A DNA stretch of 64,000 nucleotides, from contig BROE01000022.1 of NCBI GenBank assembly GCA_036571765.1, forward strand, positions 16,359,389 through 16,423,388, read 5' to 3'. The translations under genes and the position numbers were made by a program. Positions 57,901-62,945 of the stretch are shown piece after piece; the stretch's first letter is position 1; every line of letters begins with the position of its first letter. The notes beneath the pieces were generated by a model, which did not search any database, was not told where the DNA came from, and was given only the letters and a program-made list of their open reading frames with translations. This DNA comes from Plecoglossus altivelis. Taxonomy: Eukaryota > Chordata > Actinopteri > Osmeriformes > Plecoglossidae.

Positions 57901-59358
57901 AGTACAACCTAACTCCTACTACACCTGATTTATGTACATTTACGTCTAATCTCTCAAATTCACCTTAAAGCCAGGCTGTACACTGGCAGTCTATGGAAGC
58001 ATCTGGCTGATGTGGAGGTGGGTGGGTAGGCCTACTGGCCTACATCTGTATTGTGTTATGCAATGTTATTACACAGGCCAAGCTAGCTTACGCCTTGAAT
58101 GCTTACAGAGTCAACAGCAGACATGATGCCTACCGGGGCTTTCATAAGATATCACCACCACATAACCAAGGCGAACATAAACAAACCATTCACCACACTG
58201 TACTTCCTGAAGTTTACATGCACGATTTGCATGACGCCTTTGAGTCTGTTGAATGAATAAAATGCAATGTAATGCCGAATGTTTTCCCTGTTGTATCGTT
58301 CGATACGATCAAGCAATGATCCGTAGCACACGCAAGTGATGCAAGTCGCTCTGCAGAGGCGAACATGTCCGGGCGTACCTCATATTCCCTTCCCTCTCGT
58401 TCTACCAGGCAACAGCAGCCTCACAACAGGATATGATGTAGCACTGGCTACGCCACTTGATCATCCAGTTTGAGATCGAGAAGAGCTCTCTGCTAACAGT
58501 GAAACACTTCTGAGTATTCTCATCAAACGCCACCCAAGTAGGTTATTAATCAGTCGATGACGTACGGATTTCCTATTACCGCTGTATAAAACAGACATAA
58601 CGGTGTCGCACGTTATGCGAAATCATTGTGTTCCCACTAAGTAGAGCACATGCATATGTCGGTCATAGGACCTAAGTATGACAGACCGCCTAACTTAGGG
58701 AGATGAAAGGCTTCTTTGATTGTCCTGGCGGATTGATAAACTGTCGTTTTGCTAAATAAAGAGACATCTTGGAAACTATGGGCAGTTTTTAAGCATTAGC
58801 CTACAAGCGTCGCTAATCCTGTCCTGCCTTCGCTGGACAGATGGGGTGTAATTGTCATCCTTGGGAGAAGAATATATGTGCTACAGTTTCCGCCTATTTT
58901 GCTACAAAGCGTTCAGTGTTTGATGCACATAATTCAAACGAAAAGCCACTAACCTTGTATACTTGTCCATAGGTGCCATTGCCGACCACTTCCACTAGTT
59001 CAAAAATCCCAGCCGGGTCCTAAATAAAAAGTAACACGTTATACGGTAAAAACAAATTGTGATCGACTGTGTGATTTTAATACAGAATTGTTACCATTCT
59101 ATGGATAGTATGCACATGATTTTATATTAAATGTGCATCGCAAACAAATAGTAAATGATATTTTTTCCAGAATGTGTATCCACAACAGTAACTGGCACGT
59201 TTGGTCAATGCTTTTGTAGGAACGATCGCGTAAAAGACCACTAATACATTAAGAAAGCAATGATGCACTCACTGAATCCTCGTTCAATAACATGCACTCA
59301 CCCGCAAAGATGCGAGGTCTATGTCCACAAGGCTTTTAGCTGGAGAATCGTTCGCCAT
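6457..59358 (-). CDS. map4k4: map4k4 (HGK) Ste20/GCK-IV serine/threonine kinase, complete 32-exon coding region
   Basis: The 32 joined exons give 1,519 residues. Seen in order: kinase domain about 25-290 with glycine loop G32-N-G-T-Y-G-Q-V39, beta-3 lysine K54, HRD aspartate D153, DFG 171-173, activation-loop T187 and APE 196-198; a Glu/Arg/Gln coiled coil about 340-530; a disordered Ser/Pro/His linker about 530-1200 with PPVPPRS at 655-661; and a CNH domain about 1206-1510. Known for the family: MAP4K4 is a cytoplasmic kinase acting upstream of JNK and on LATS in Hippo signalling, in focal-adhesion turnover and migration; its proline motifs bind NCK and the CNH domain binds Rap2. The paralog was chosen because MINK1 and TNIK end differently and the cassette exons match MAP4K4. 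It is longer than mammalian isoforms because every cassette is included and exons 15 and 23 are expanded. All catalytic residues are present. The start has a strong context (A at -3, G at +4). Confidence 0.97.
6977..7116 (-). CDS. map4k4: map4k4 exon 31 (residues 1446-1492), CNH domain
   Basis: Starts [20 protein letters not shown] and ends [11 protein letters not shown], the strongly conserved end of the CNH domain. Acceptor CCAG, donor GTGAGA; ends in phase 0. Confidence 0.97.
7370..7512. repeat. TG-rich imperfect tandem repeat in intron 30
   Basis: GTGCTTCTGTGTGTGTAGG-type units alternate with GTGCTTCTGTGCCTG units several times. It fills most of the 428-bp intron between exons 30 and 31. 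Confidence 0.7.
7545..7704 (-). CDS. map4k4: map4k4 exon 30 (residues 1393-1446), CNH domain
   Basis: Starts [20 protein letters not shown] and continues [20 protein letters not shown] to GEMPTSV. Acceptor CCAG, donor GTAAGG; splits A1446. Confidence 0.97.
7903..8052 (-). CDS. map4k4: map4k4 exon 29 (residues 1343-1392), CNH domain
   Basis: Starts [20 protein letters not shown] and ends [10 protein letters not shown]. The donor GTATGT sits inside a short repeated motif of the intron (ACACGTATGTTAC), but the reading frame and homology fix it. Confidence 0.95.
8472..8572 (-). CDS. map4k4: map4k4 exon 28 (residues 1309-1342), CNH domain
   Basis: Encodes [20 protein letters not shown] then [14 protein letters not shown]. 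Acceptor CCCAG, donor GTGAGT; ends in phase 0. Confidence 0.97.
9247..9381 (-). CDS. map4k4: map4k4 exon 27 (residues 1264-1309), CNH domain
   Basis: Starts [20 protein letters not shown] and ends [13 protein letters not shown]. The [11 protein letters not shown] form matches MAP4K4 (MINK1 has GDMEGCGHYRV). Acceptor TTCAG, donor GTAGGT. Confidence 0.97.
9382..11191 (-). other. map4k4: Intron 26 (1.8 kb)
   Basis: The part far from exon 26 is unique AT-rich sequence. The part at 10785-11185 next to exon 26's donor is an imperfect TG/TGTGC repeat with recurrent CCTGCAGG-TGTG units. No gene is visible. Confidence 0.7.
11192..11335 (-). CDS. map4k4: map4k4 exon 26 (residues 1216-1264), CNH domain
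   Basis: Starts [20 protein letters not shown] and ends [13 protein letters not shown]. It is practically identical to mammalian MAP4K4 (TESG and ISRRRFQQ region). Acceptor CCAG, donor GTATGC. Confidence 0.97.
11794..11961 (-). CDS. map4k4: map4k4 exon 25 (residues 1160-1216), entry into CNH domain
   Basis: Starts [20 protein letters not shown], then [20 protein letters not shown] and [16 protein letters not shown]. The CNH fold starts near residue 1206. The first 15 residues differ from mammals; from RKGSVVNV on it is near identical. Donor GTGAGC. Confidence 0.96.
12050..12081. repeat. Homopolymer junction: T run then 22 G in intron 24
   Basis: A T run ends in TTCG and leads into an uninterrupted G run at 12060-12081. 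It lies between exons 25 and 24. Such a run could be miscounted by any sequencing method. Confidence 0.85.
12313..12430 (-). CDS. map4k4: map4k4 exon 24 (residues 1121-1160)
   Basis: Encodes [20 protein letters not shown] then [20 protein letters not shown], matching the mammalian [20 protein letters not shown]. Acceptor GCAG, donor GTAAGT; splits G1160. Confidence 0.95.
12431..14010 (-). other. map4k4: Intron 23 (1.6 kb) with a minisatellite
   Basis: Apart from the 32-36-bp repeat at 13194-13535 the sequence is unique. Short open frames here show no family resemblance. Confidence 0.7.
13194..13535. repeat. 32-36-bp minisatellite, about 10 copies
   Basis: AGTAGAGCACAGAGAGA recurs at 13201, 13236, 13271, 13306, 13339, 13371 and onward. 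The first spacings are 35 bp and later ones 32-36. The minus-strand open frame rich in LYYLPCP and LSLCALL is a by-product of the repeat. Confidence 0.9.
14011..14379 (-). CDS. map4k4: map4k4 exon 23 (residues 998-1120), His/Pro-rich cassette
   Basis: Starts [21 protein letters not shown] Gly/Pro/His-rich stretch with six consecutive His (residues 1044-1049, 14224-14241) precedes [20 protein letters not shown], which matches the optional mammalian exon with [18 protein letters not shown]. It ends [14 protein letters not shown]. 369 nt, phase 0 at both ends; very GC-rich compared with its neighbours. Confidence 0.9.
14939..15056 (-). CDS. map4k4: map4k4 exon 22 (residues 958-997)
   Basis: Encodes [20 protein letters not shown] then [19 protein letters not shown], matching the mammalian [17 protein letters not shown] and GTLIVRQ. 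Acceptor CCTAG, donor GTAACC; ends in phase 0. Confidence 0.96.
15331..15509 (-). CDS. map4k4: map4k4 exon 21 (residues 899-958), acidic segment
   Basis: Starts [20 protein letters not shown] and continues [20 protein letters not shown] to GPEDSRA. Highly conserved in the family and strongly acidic. The donor GTACGT was preferred over a GTGTAC two bases away because only it joins exon 22 in frame. Confidence 0.96.
16273..16370 (-). CDS. map4k4: map4k4 exon 20 (residues 866-898)
   Basis: Encodes [20 protein letters not shown] then [13 protein letters not shown], equivalent to the mammalian [20 protein letters not shown]. Acceptor CTCAG, donor GTGAGA; ends in phase 0. Confidence 0.94.
16856..17025 (-). 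CDS. map4k4: map4k4 exon 19 (residues 809-866), Ser/Gly-rich
   Basis: Starts [32 protein letters not shown] is conserved in MAP4K4. A Ser/Gly run follows and it ends [13 protein letters not shown]. Acceptor CCCAG, donor GTGAGT. Confidence 0.95.
17466..17572 (-). CDS. map4k4: map4k4 exon 18 (residues 774-809)
   Basis: Encodes [20 protein letters not shown] then [15 protein letters not shown], close to the mammalian [20 protein letters not shown]. Acceptor GGAAG, donor GTACCT; ends two bases into S809. Confidence 0.96.
17573..18950 (-). other. map4k4: Intron 17 (1.4 kb)
   Basis: Unique sequence plus a probable hAT-type MITE near the exon 17 donor side (18734-18904). No gene is visible. Confidence 0.7.
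18734..18904. mobile_element. Probable non-autonomous hAT-like MITE, 171 bp
   Basis: The left end CAGGGCTGGCCAACCCCGG and the reversed right end CAGAGCTGCGCAACCCTGCT form imperfect terminal inverted repeats of the CAGRG type used by hAT elements. Inside are TTAATTGGAG-type stretches like those of teleost hAT repeats. I could not see an 8-bp target duplication, so it is old or misbounded. It ends 46 bp from exon 17. Confidence 0.5.
18951..19220 (-). CDS. map4k4: map4k4 exon 17 (residues 684-773), long-isoform cassette
   Basis: Starts [20 protein letters not shown], equivalent to the VQWSHLASLKNNV exon of long mammalian isoforms; [18 protein letters not shown] and SDEAPPR also align with it. 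It has a HHHH run and a Ser-rich tract. 270 nt, phase 0 at both ends. Acceptor GGAAG after a pyrimidine tract; donor GTAAGG. Confidence 0.9.
19221..20508 (-). other. map4k4: Intron 16 (1.3 kb)
   Basis: Unique sequence with no recognisable gene or long repeat; moderately AT-rich in the middle. Confidence 0.7.
20509..20658 (-). CDS. map4k4: map4k4 exon 16 (residues 634-683), SH3-ligand region
   Basis: Starts [20 protein letters not shown] and ends [23 protein letters not shown] matches the mammalian [14 protein letters not shown], a proline motif of the kind bound by NCK SH3 domains. 150 nt, phase 0; donor GTAAAT. Confidence 0.95.
20659..22825 (-). other. map4k4: Intron 15 (2.2 kb)
   Basis: It holds a pyrimidine-rich tract (21405-21550) directly followed by a higher-complexity stretch (21550-21720) with several TAATGA/TAATTA cores. 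No gene is visible. Confidence 0.7.
22826..23242 (-). CDS. map4k4: map4k4 exon 15 (residues 495-633), large cassette exon with 11-residue repeats
   Basis: Starts [20 protein letters not shown], matching the optional ECKWREMEEHRQ exon of mammalian MAP4K4, and ends APQYEPIRE, matching its AHYEPADRAR. Between them the mammalian His/Pro/Gln stretch is replaced by a longer segment with five 11-residue units (residues 549-603). The exon is 417 nt, phase 0 at both ends, so skipping keeps the frame. Acceptor CACAG follows a C-rich tract; donor GTGAAC. The opposite strand is also open here by chance. Confidence 0.93.
22916..23080 (-). repeat. Five tandem 33-bp (11-residue) coding units in exon 15
   Basis: The frame divides into [44 protein letters not shown] and [11 protein letters not shown]. 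The last two units are also clearly related in DNA (AGATCTTCGCA against AGGTCTTCGCA). The first three are more degenerate. The consensus is roughly R-x-R-S-x-Q-N-x-D-L-E. Confidence 0.7.
24013..24099 (-). CDS. map4k4: map4k4 exon 14 (residues 466-494), coiled coil
   Basis: Encodes [20 protein letters not shown] then LLHEQAMLL, matching [20 protein letters not shown] of mammals. Phase 0 at both ends; donor GTGAGA. Confidence 0.97.
24451..24612 (-). CDS. map4k4: map4k4 exon 13 (residues 412-465), charged coiled coil
   Basis: Starts [20 protein letters not shown] and ends [10 protein letters not shown]. It is almost wholly Arg/Glu/Gln/Lys. Phase 0 at both ends, so in principle skippable. Donor GTGAGA. 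Confidence 0.97.
24613..26311 (-). other. map4k4: Intron 12 (1.7 kb)
   Basis: Unique sequence with GGCTAGGCTAGG-type simple repeats near 24690 and 24880 and a TG microsatellite (26259-26287) next to the donor of exon 12. No gene is visible. Confidence 0.7.
26312..26522 (-). CDS. map4k4: map4k4 exon 12 (residues 341-411), start of coiled coil
   Basis: Starts [20 protein letters not shown] and continues as a Gln/Glu/Arg-rich helix ending [19 protein letters not shown] is the MAP4K4 version. Predicted coiled coil used for regulation and partner binding. Donor GTATGG. Confidence 0.97.
26715..27020. repeat. Degenerate about 36-bp tandem repeat in intron 11
   Basis: Variants of GTTAGCATG-AAGCTAGTTTGTGGTATAGAC recur roughly seven times with many substitutions, giving repeated SLWY-like peptides in one frame. 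It reaches to about 50 bp from the exon 11 donor. Confidence 0.7.
27073..27145 (-). CDS. map4k4: map4k4 exon 11 (residues 317-341), acidic segment
   Basis: Encodes [20 protein letters not shown] then GEPS, the acidic stretch after the GCK-IV kinase domain. Acceptor GTAG, donor GTACGT; the split serine joins exon 12. Confidence 0.95.
27316..27491 (-). CDS. map4k4: map4k4 exon 10 (residues 258-317), end of kinase domain
   Basis: Encodes [20 protein letters not shown], then [20 protein letters not shown] and [18 protein letters not shown]. The kinase fold ends near residue 290. NYTQRPP differs slightly from the mammalian NYMQRPS. Acceptor CCAG, donor GTGAGT. Confidence 0.97.
27719..27797 (-). 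CDS. map4k4: map4k4 exon 9 (residues 232-258)
   Basis: Encodes [20 protein letters not shown] then RLKSKKW, the kinase C-lobe. Acceptor TGCAG; it ends two bases into W258; donor GTGGGT. Confidence 0.96.
27938..27992 (-). CDS. map4k4: map4k4 exon 8 (residues 214-232)
   Basis: Encodes [18 protein letters not shown], kinase subdomain IX. The SDLWSCG form matches MAP4K4 (MINK1 has SDIWSLG). It ends one base into P232; donor GTAAGT. Confidence 0.96.
28102..28232 (-). CDS. map4k4: map4k4 exon 7 (residues 170-213), DFG, activation loop and APE
   Basis: Starts (V)[18 protein letters not shown] and runs through [10 protein letters not shown] to DATYDYR. DFG binds magnesium; T187 in RNTF is the family's activation-loop threonine. 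Donor GTAAAA is weak after the upstream base but the phase fits exactly. Confidence 0.97.
28502..28592 (-). CDS. map4k4: map4k4 exon 6 (residues 140-170), catalytic loop
   Basis: Encodes [20 protein letters not shown] and [10 protein letters not shown]. The HRD motif places the catalytic aspartate at D153 with K155. It ends after the first base of the V170 codon; donor GTGAGA. Confidence 0.97.
28680..28790 (-). CDS. map4k4: map4k4 exon 5 (residues 103-139), hinge
   Basis: Starts [20 protein letters not shown] and ends ISREILR. It carries the kinase hinge MEFCGAG. GSITD and EDWIAY match MAP4K4. Phase 0 at both ends; donor GTGAGT. Confidence 0.97.
29119..29244 (-). CDS. map4k4: map4k4 exon 4 (residues 61-102), helix C
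   Basis: Starts [20 protein letters not shown] and ends at HDDQLW. It contains the helix-C glutamate region and NIATYYGAF. Acceptor CGCAG, donor GTGAGA; phase 0. The isoleucine-lysine-leucine version of EEIKLEIN fits MAP4K4 rather than MINK1 (IKQEIN). Confidence 0.97.
29816..29912. repeat. 14-bp tandem repeat, about 7 copies
   Basis: CCAGACACACACTT and CCAGACACACACTC alternate in tandem and grade into a CA run. Confidence 0.85.
30217..30242. mobile_element. Fragment of a common teleost interspersed repeat
   Basis: TGCTTTTATCCACTGCGACT closely resembles the GCTTTTATCCAAAGCGACTT motif present in great numbers in fish genomes. Only this core is recognisable; the full element cannot be delimited. 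Confidence 0.4.
31295..31530. repeat. GA microsatellite cluster
   Basis: Long runs of GAGAGA with GAGC interruptions, in two blocks separated by an AG-rich spacer. Confidence 0.9.
31845..32110. repeat. 36-bp pyrimidine-rich minisatellite, about 7-8 copies
   Basis: CTATCTACCTTTCTCTCCTC recurs with a period of about 36 bp. The array is followed within 100 bp by a purine-rich GA array at 32205, giving adjacent opposite-polarity tracts. Confidence 0.85.
32205..32540. repeat. GA-rich purine tract
   Basis: An almost pure purine stretch (GAGAGA, GGGAGA, AAGAGA) of over 300 bp; both strands appear open simply because few stops can form. Confidence 0.85.
34238..34294 (-). CDS. map4k4: map4k4 exon 3 (residues 42-60), catalytic lysine
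   Basis: Encodes [19 protein letters not shown] with the beta-3 lysine K54 in AAIK. Acceptor TTCAG, donor GTAAGC; phase 0. It lies 24.7 kb downstream of exon 2. Confidence 0.96.
34870..35130. repeat. TG-rich imperfect minisatellite
   Basis: Units of GTGTGTGTATCAGG followed by GGAGGG or GTGTAGGAGTATG recur about eight times. Confidence 0.75.
38546..38580. repeat. CA microsatellite
   Basis: About 14 uninterrupted CA units; similar CA tracts lie at 37172-37191 and 39997-40035. Confidence 0.9.
40211..40437. repeat. 67-bp tandem repeat, 3.3 near-identical copies
   Basis: AAACGCTACGTCTACCCAGC starts at 40211 and 40278, and with one change (CATCT) at 40345 and 40412. The spacing is exactly 67 bp and copies differ at one or two bases, so the array is young. 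Confidence 0.95.
43678..43752. repeat. CTGT tetranucleotide microsatellite, about 18 units
   Basis: A nearly perfect (CTGT)n run starting GCCTGTCTGTTTGTCTG. The opposite strand gives a DRQT repeat frame that is not a gene. Confidence 0.95.
44431..45203. repeat. 21-bp minisatellite, about 37 copies, with higher-order blocks
   Basis: The base unit is GGGCTGGGTAGGACACAGGCA in 21-bp register. Variants carry GGCTTTGTAGG, GGGAAGG, CACACGGA or GGATACAGG. A block of five or six variant units near 44450-44560 recurs at about 44560-44690. Because 21 is a multiple of 3 and the unit has no stop, both strands stay open (up to 305 codons of CPTQPCL-type repeats); nothing suggests these are translated. Confidence 0.95.
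50405..50650. repeat. GGGA/GGAA purine-rich simple repeat
   Basis: GAGGGAGGGA and GGAAGGAGGGA units are repeated throughout with short interruptions. Confidence 0.85.
51925..51992. repeat. GA microsatellite
   Basis: About 30 GA units with a few GGGAGA interruptions. Confidence 0.9.
52545..52835. repeat. TGTGCG/TGTACAGGGTGC minisatellite
   Basis: GTGTACAGGGTGC (or GTGT) recurs five times (near 52556, 52635, 52709, 52763 and 52808) separated by variable numbers of GTGCCTGTGC units. Alternating purine-pyrimidine steps dominate. Confidence 0.85.
55806..57240. other. Sharply bounded AT-rich, A-skewed block
   Basis: For about 1.4 kb the plus strand is dominated by A with T second (for example AAAATAATCAAAAAATTC), unlike both flanks. 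No tandem period, long open frame, inverted repeat or known element was seen. It abuts a tandem repeat array on its right. It may be an unusual insertion or poor consensus sequence. Confidence 0.6.
57243..57610. repeat. Two-stage tandem array: about 26-bp units then 60-bp units
   Basis: Six units of the type CTGTATTCTATACAGTACCA (with CTGTTACAG variants) are followed by three 60-bp units containing GTACCATGCTGTCTGTATTA and TAGTACCAATCTGCC. The larger unit shares the ACAGTACCATGCTG core and probably arose from it. Confidence 0.9.
58954..59019 (-). CDS. map4k4: map4k4 exon 2 (residues 20-41), glycine-rich loop
   Basis: Encodes [20 protein letters not shown] then [10 protein letters not shown] is the ATP-binding glycine loop of GCK-IV kinases. 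Acceptor TTTAG and donor GTTAGT; phase 0 at both ends. Confidence 0.96.
59020..59301 (-). other. map4k4: Intron 1 (282 bp)
   Basis: Short intron between the start exon and the glycine-loop exon; AT-rich, no other features. Confidence 0.9.
59302..59358 (-). CDS. map4k4: map4k4 exon 1 (residues 1-19)
   Basis: Encodes [19 protein letters not shown], nearly the mammalian MAP4K4 N-terminus, ahead of the kinase domain. It ends in phase 0 at donor GTGAGT. The ATG at 59358 lies in GAAAAATGG, a good Kozak context, and no in-frame upstream ATG was seen. Confidence 0.95.
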
Positions 59359-59570
59359 TTTTCAAGAATAAATAGAAATTGCAAAGTATATTTTATCTCC
59401 GTCAAGATGATTGTTAACTTGCAACGCCGTGTCTCATCGTTTAGTTGTTTTTCTTATTCCTTGGTTAAACAATTTCCGTCCTAAGCGGGTTTTTCTTTGT
59501 ACTTCCCGACGCCGTTGTCTAACCGACGCGGTTACTCCATATTGAGCTACCGCGACTGGCAGTTCTAGCT
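59359..59570 (-). promoter_or_regulatory. map4k4: Putative 5'UTR and proximal promoter of map4k4
   Basis: CpGs are concentrated here (CCCGACGCCG, ACCGACGCGG, ACCGCGAC) compared with neighbouring DNA, which fits a CpG-type promoter directly upstream of exon 1. No TATA box is placed convincingly. A short upstream ORF lies at 59414-59437. The transcription start is not determined. Confidence 0.5.
59414..59437 (-). CDS. Possible upstream ORF (MRHGVAS) in the map4k4 leader
   Basis: ATG at 59437 reads MRHGVAS and stops at TAA, 55 bases before the main ATG. It matters only if transcription starts further upstream. The context around this ATG (G at -3 is absent) is not strong. Confidence 0.25.
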   Translation of the reverse strand: MRHGVAS

Positions 59571-60036
59571 GCTGTCTCTAGTCTCCTCCGCCTGTCCTGT
59601 CTCCTTCTCCCCCCCTATCTCTCTCCTCCTCTCTCTCCTCTTCTCTCTCTCTTCTTCTCTCTCTCTCTCGTCTATCTCTCTCTGTCTCTCGTCTCTCTTC
59701 TCACTCTCTCTCCTTCTCTCTCTCTTGGTCTCTCTCTGTCTCTCTCTGCTCTCGTCTCTCTCTTCCTCTCTCCCTCTCCTCTTGCTCACTTCTCCTCTCT
59801 CCTTCCTCTCATCTTCCCTTGCTCTCTCCGTCCTCTCTCTCGTCACTCTCCGTCTCTCTCCGCTGCTCTTTTCTTGCTCTCATCTTTCGCTGTCGCCGGT
59901 TCGTCTCTCTCTCTCTCTCTTCTCCTTGCTCCTCTCCTCTTGTCTCGTCCTCTCTCTCTCTCTCTCTTGCTCCTTCGCTCTCTCGTGCTTCTCTGTCCTC
60001 TCTTCTCCTCCTTTCTCGGCCTGTCTCTCTATCTCC
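59571..60036. repeat. Pyrimidine (CT) tract upstream of the promoter
   Basis: CTCTCT, TCCTCT and CGTCTCTC units for over 450 bp. The many irregular single-base interruptions resemble an uncorrected simple repeat. Confidence 0.85.
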
Positions 60037-60140
60037 GACACACACACACAACTCCGCGCTATAGTTTCGCAATCACTGAATGATAGGAGCTGAAAATCTG
60101 GAAGGCCTGTGGAGGTGTATTGTAGAAGAGAGAAGAAGAG
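60022..60140. repeat. Copy 1 of a duplicated segment flanking the gap
   Basis: Contains TCCGCGCTATAGTTTCGCAA and GAAAATCTGGAAGGCCTGTG. It matches 60494-60605 throughout except for many one- or two-base insertions and deletions. Confidence 0.85.
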
Positions 60141-60279
60141 GGAAGAGAGAGAAGAGAGGGGAGAGAAGAAAAAGATAAAAAAAAAAAAAGAAAAAAGCGA
60201 GAAAAGAAAGAGAAAGAGAAAAGAAAACGAAGAGAAAGGAGAAAAAAAAGAGAAAGAAAAGAAAAGAGAGAGAGAACTG

Positions 60280-60445
60280 NNNNNNNNNNNNNNNNNNNNN
60301 NNNNNNNNNNNNNNNNNNNNNNNNNNNNNNNNNNNNNNNNNNNNNNNNNNNNNNNNNNNNNNNNNNNNNNNNNNNNNNNNNNNNNNNNNNNNNNNNNNNN
60401 NNNNNNNNNNNNNNNNNNNNNNNNNNNNNNNNNNNNNNNNNNNNN
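60280..60445. other. Assembly gap (166 N)
   Basis: A run of N bounded by a purine tract on the left and a CT run on the right. Open frames crossing it are meaningless. Confidence 1.
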
Positions 60446-60454
60446 CTCTCTCGT

Positions 60455-60493
<39 letters not shown>

Positions 60494-60496
<3 letters not shown>

Positions 60497-60605
60497 TGTC
60501 TCTCTCACACACACACACACTCCGCTATAGTTCGCATCACTAAGATAGGAAGCTGAATCTGGAAGGCCCTGTGTGAGTGTATGAGAGAGAGAGAGAAGAG
60601 AGAGA
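60494..60605. repeat. Copy 2 of the duplicated segment flanking the gap
   Basis: Contains TCCGCTATAGTTCGCATCAC and GAATCTGGAAGGCCCTGTGT, the cleaner version of 60022-60140. Confidence 0.85.
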
Positions 60606-61499
60606 GAAAGAGAGAGAGAGAGAGACTGCTGCAGTGGAAATACAGTATATCCGCAAAATCCCACATCATGATCTACTCCTATCCACAATACATTAGCATA
60701 CCTCCCATAGGTTGAGCCATTCTCCTGTCATTTAGATAAGGCCTGTGGTAGGCCAAACTCAAATATTATTGGAGGGCCTCAATAGACTGACAACTGATTA
60801 ATTTCCCTTTTTTTACACCACTTTCTAGATTTTTCTCAGGCTTCCTGTCTTAACACAGAATTAGTTACTATCACACTCCCTCTCCCCTTGCGTCTTCTCC
60901 CTAACTCTCGCCCTTTTCCACCTCCATCCCCCCTCTTCCCATGTCTTCCAGGTGTGGAGGATGCTTTTTATGGTCCTTATCTACCTGTTTACGACAAACG
61001 GTTAACTGCTTTTTTTAAACTGCTGTTTTGCATAGAGTATCCACTAACCACAAACCAATAAGAAAACATGTCATAAAAATACGATTGTGACATGCACATC
61101 ATGCTAAGGGGTAATTAGAGCATGCGAAATGGAAGCAGTGATATAAATATTTCACTAGCGCTGTCAACTCTGGGTTTGTTGTGGGGTTGGTTCGTGATGT
61201 CCCATCCTCTGTGACGCTGTGGCTACCAGCATTCCCAGACTGCCTGAGCGCTCCGTGTAGACAGACTAGGGTTCAAGGAGACAGAGTTAGCATGTTCAGC
61301 TGCAGCCTGAGGGGGCAAGGAGACGAGGACACGTTCGTGTGAGACACATTCAGTACATTTTTAGCTTAGGTTTCCGTGAGTTCTAGAACACGTAAGTGTC
61401 TAGCCTGATTTAGTGTGTCTAGAACACTTAAGAGTGTTCTAAAATTATGAATGACCCAAGTCCCACCAATGTCCTGTCTTCAAATTTTGTGAACAATGA

Positions 61500-61770
61500 A
61501 CTTGGCATCACCTAGTGTGGTCTAGCCTGATTTATCGTGTTCTTATCTGGCCTAGTCTATCCAGTCTAATCTGGTTTTGTCAGGTCTAATCTGGTCTATT
61601 ATAGTCTAAATGGACATTGTCTAGTCTAGACTGGTCTAATCTTTCCTTCTAATCTAACCTAGCCCGGTCTGGGTTTGTGTGCTCTAATGTGGCCTAGTCC
61701 AGTCTAATATGGTCCAGTATAATCTAGTCCGGTTTTATCTGATGTGGCCTGGTCTAGTCTGGCTTCACGG
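61500..61770. repeat. Degenerate TCTAGTCTGGTCTAAT-type repeat
   Basis: Words such as GGTCTAATCTGG, TAGTCTAG and GGCCTGGTCTAGTCTGG recur irregularly with a period near 16-20 bp. Confidence 0.6.
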
Positions 61771-62854
61771 TCTTTCTAAGTGACATGGGTAACCCTAACC
61801 CCAGTCTTTCAGACCTGAGAGGCCCATACAATGTGGATCGTCATCGTGGTTCCTGAGGCTATGAGAAAAATCCCATGGTAGATTATTAACAGTAAAATGG
61901 AGGGAAGTTAGTGGTGTCAGTGTGTTTGGTGTGTGGGAGTGTGTACTCAGTGTATTTGTGTGTATCTGAGCCTATGAGGGAGAGACAGTCTTTTATTCCT
62001 TTTGGCCTGCAGTCACAGAACAGTTCTGGGCAAAATAACAATAAGAGCTGTCAACATATTCACCTGAAGCTTCAGTTGACTGTCAGAGTGTTGTCAAGCA
62101 TTCCTTGCCTACACTTCAAATGTATCTCTACAAAACACATGCTTCCATTCTAAACTAACTTAAACATGCTGTTCGTAGATAATGTATTCATACTACTACA
62201 ATAGTCTGGAAGACATTTTATGTTTTGCTCACAATTCCAACTCTAGAGATAAGTTAAGTGTGACTGTATGGATGTATAGGTATGTTTTAAATATGTCCAT
62301 GTTATTTGTGTGCATATTTGTGTATATGAGTGGATTTGTGTGTGGCTGTGCATGTGTGAGTGTGTTTTGAATGTAACCTAGTGTGTGTGTGACAGAGAGA
62401 GATAGGTGTGTGTGAGCACTGGTCTGCCCCGGCAACAGTGAACCCCCTCCCTCGCCCTCAAAGTGAGTCAACAGCAGCCGTCTATCAGGTCTGACCAGTG
62501 CCAAGCAGGGAAAATAAGCCTGAGAAAAGCTGTGTGAGTGTGTGTGAGTGTGTGTGAGTGTGTGTGTGTGTGTGTGTGTTTGTGTGTCCACATAGGTGCC
62601 TGTCCCTACACAACACAGCACAGGGTCTTCAACGCAAATGACACCATTTCAAAGTCTACTGTTTGAAATATCTGCAACAAAATAGCAACCTCACAGCCAG
62701 GATGTGCGATAGGAATGCAACGAACACAGACACACACAAAGACACACACGCTTCCTCTTCCAGCCTCAAAAGGAAGTTTGAAAAAGAATGTATTTGAATA
62801 CAAAGGTAAGATGGAAAACATTCAGAACCCATCCACTCACCAGAGTTCCAGGCA

Positions 62855-62945
62855 CACACACACGCACACACACACATGCACACATACACACACACACATA
62901 CACACGCACACACACGCACAGACACACACATGCACACGGTCACAC
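62855..62945. repeat. CA-rich microsatellite array
   Basis: Interrupted CACACA with CATGCACA and CACGCACA variants. Confidence 0.9.

Larger units (their letters stand above)
34295..58953 (-). other. map4k4: Intron 2 (24.7 kb)
   Basis: The largest intron, separating the glycine-loop exon from the catalytic-lysine exon. It is mostly unique sequence broken by tandem repeats listed separately. I saw no nested gene: the long open frames are in repeats or lack family resemblance. The stretches 42880-43140 and 54900-55080 look less repetitive and rich in TAAT cores. Confidence 0.75.

Noticed and set aside
6457..59358. Assignment of the gene to tnik or mink1
   Set aside because: The N-terminus, [18 protein letters not shown], the ECKWRE cassette and the LGRTNLLSW tail all fit MAP4K4 better than either paralog.
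59565..60688. Open frames crossing or bordering the N run
   Set aside because: They translate a CT/GA tract and unknown bases and so carry no information.
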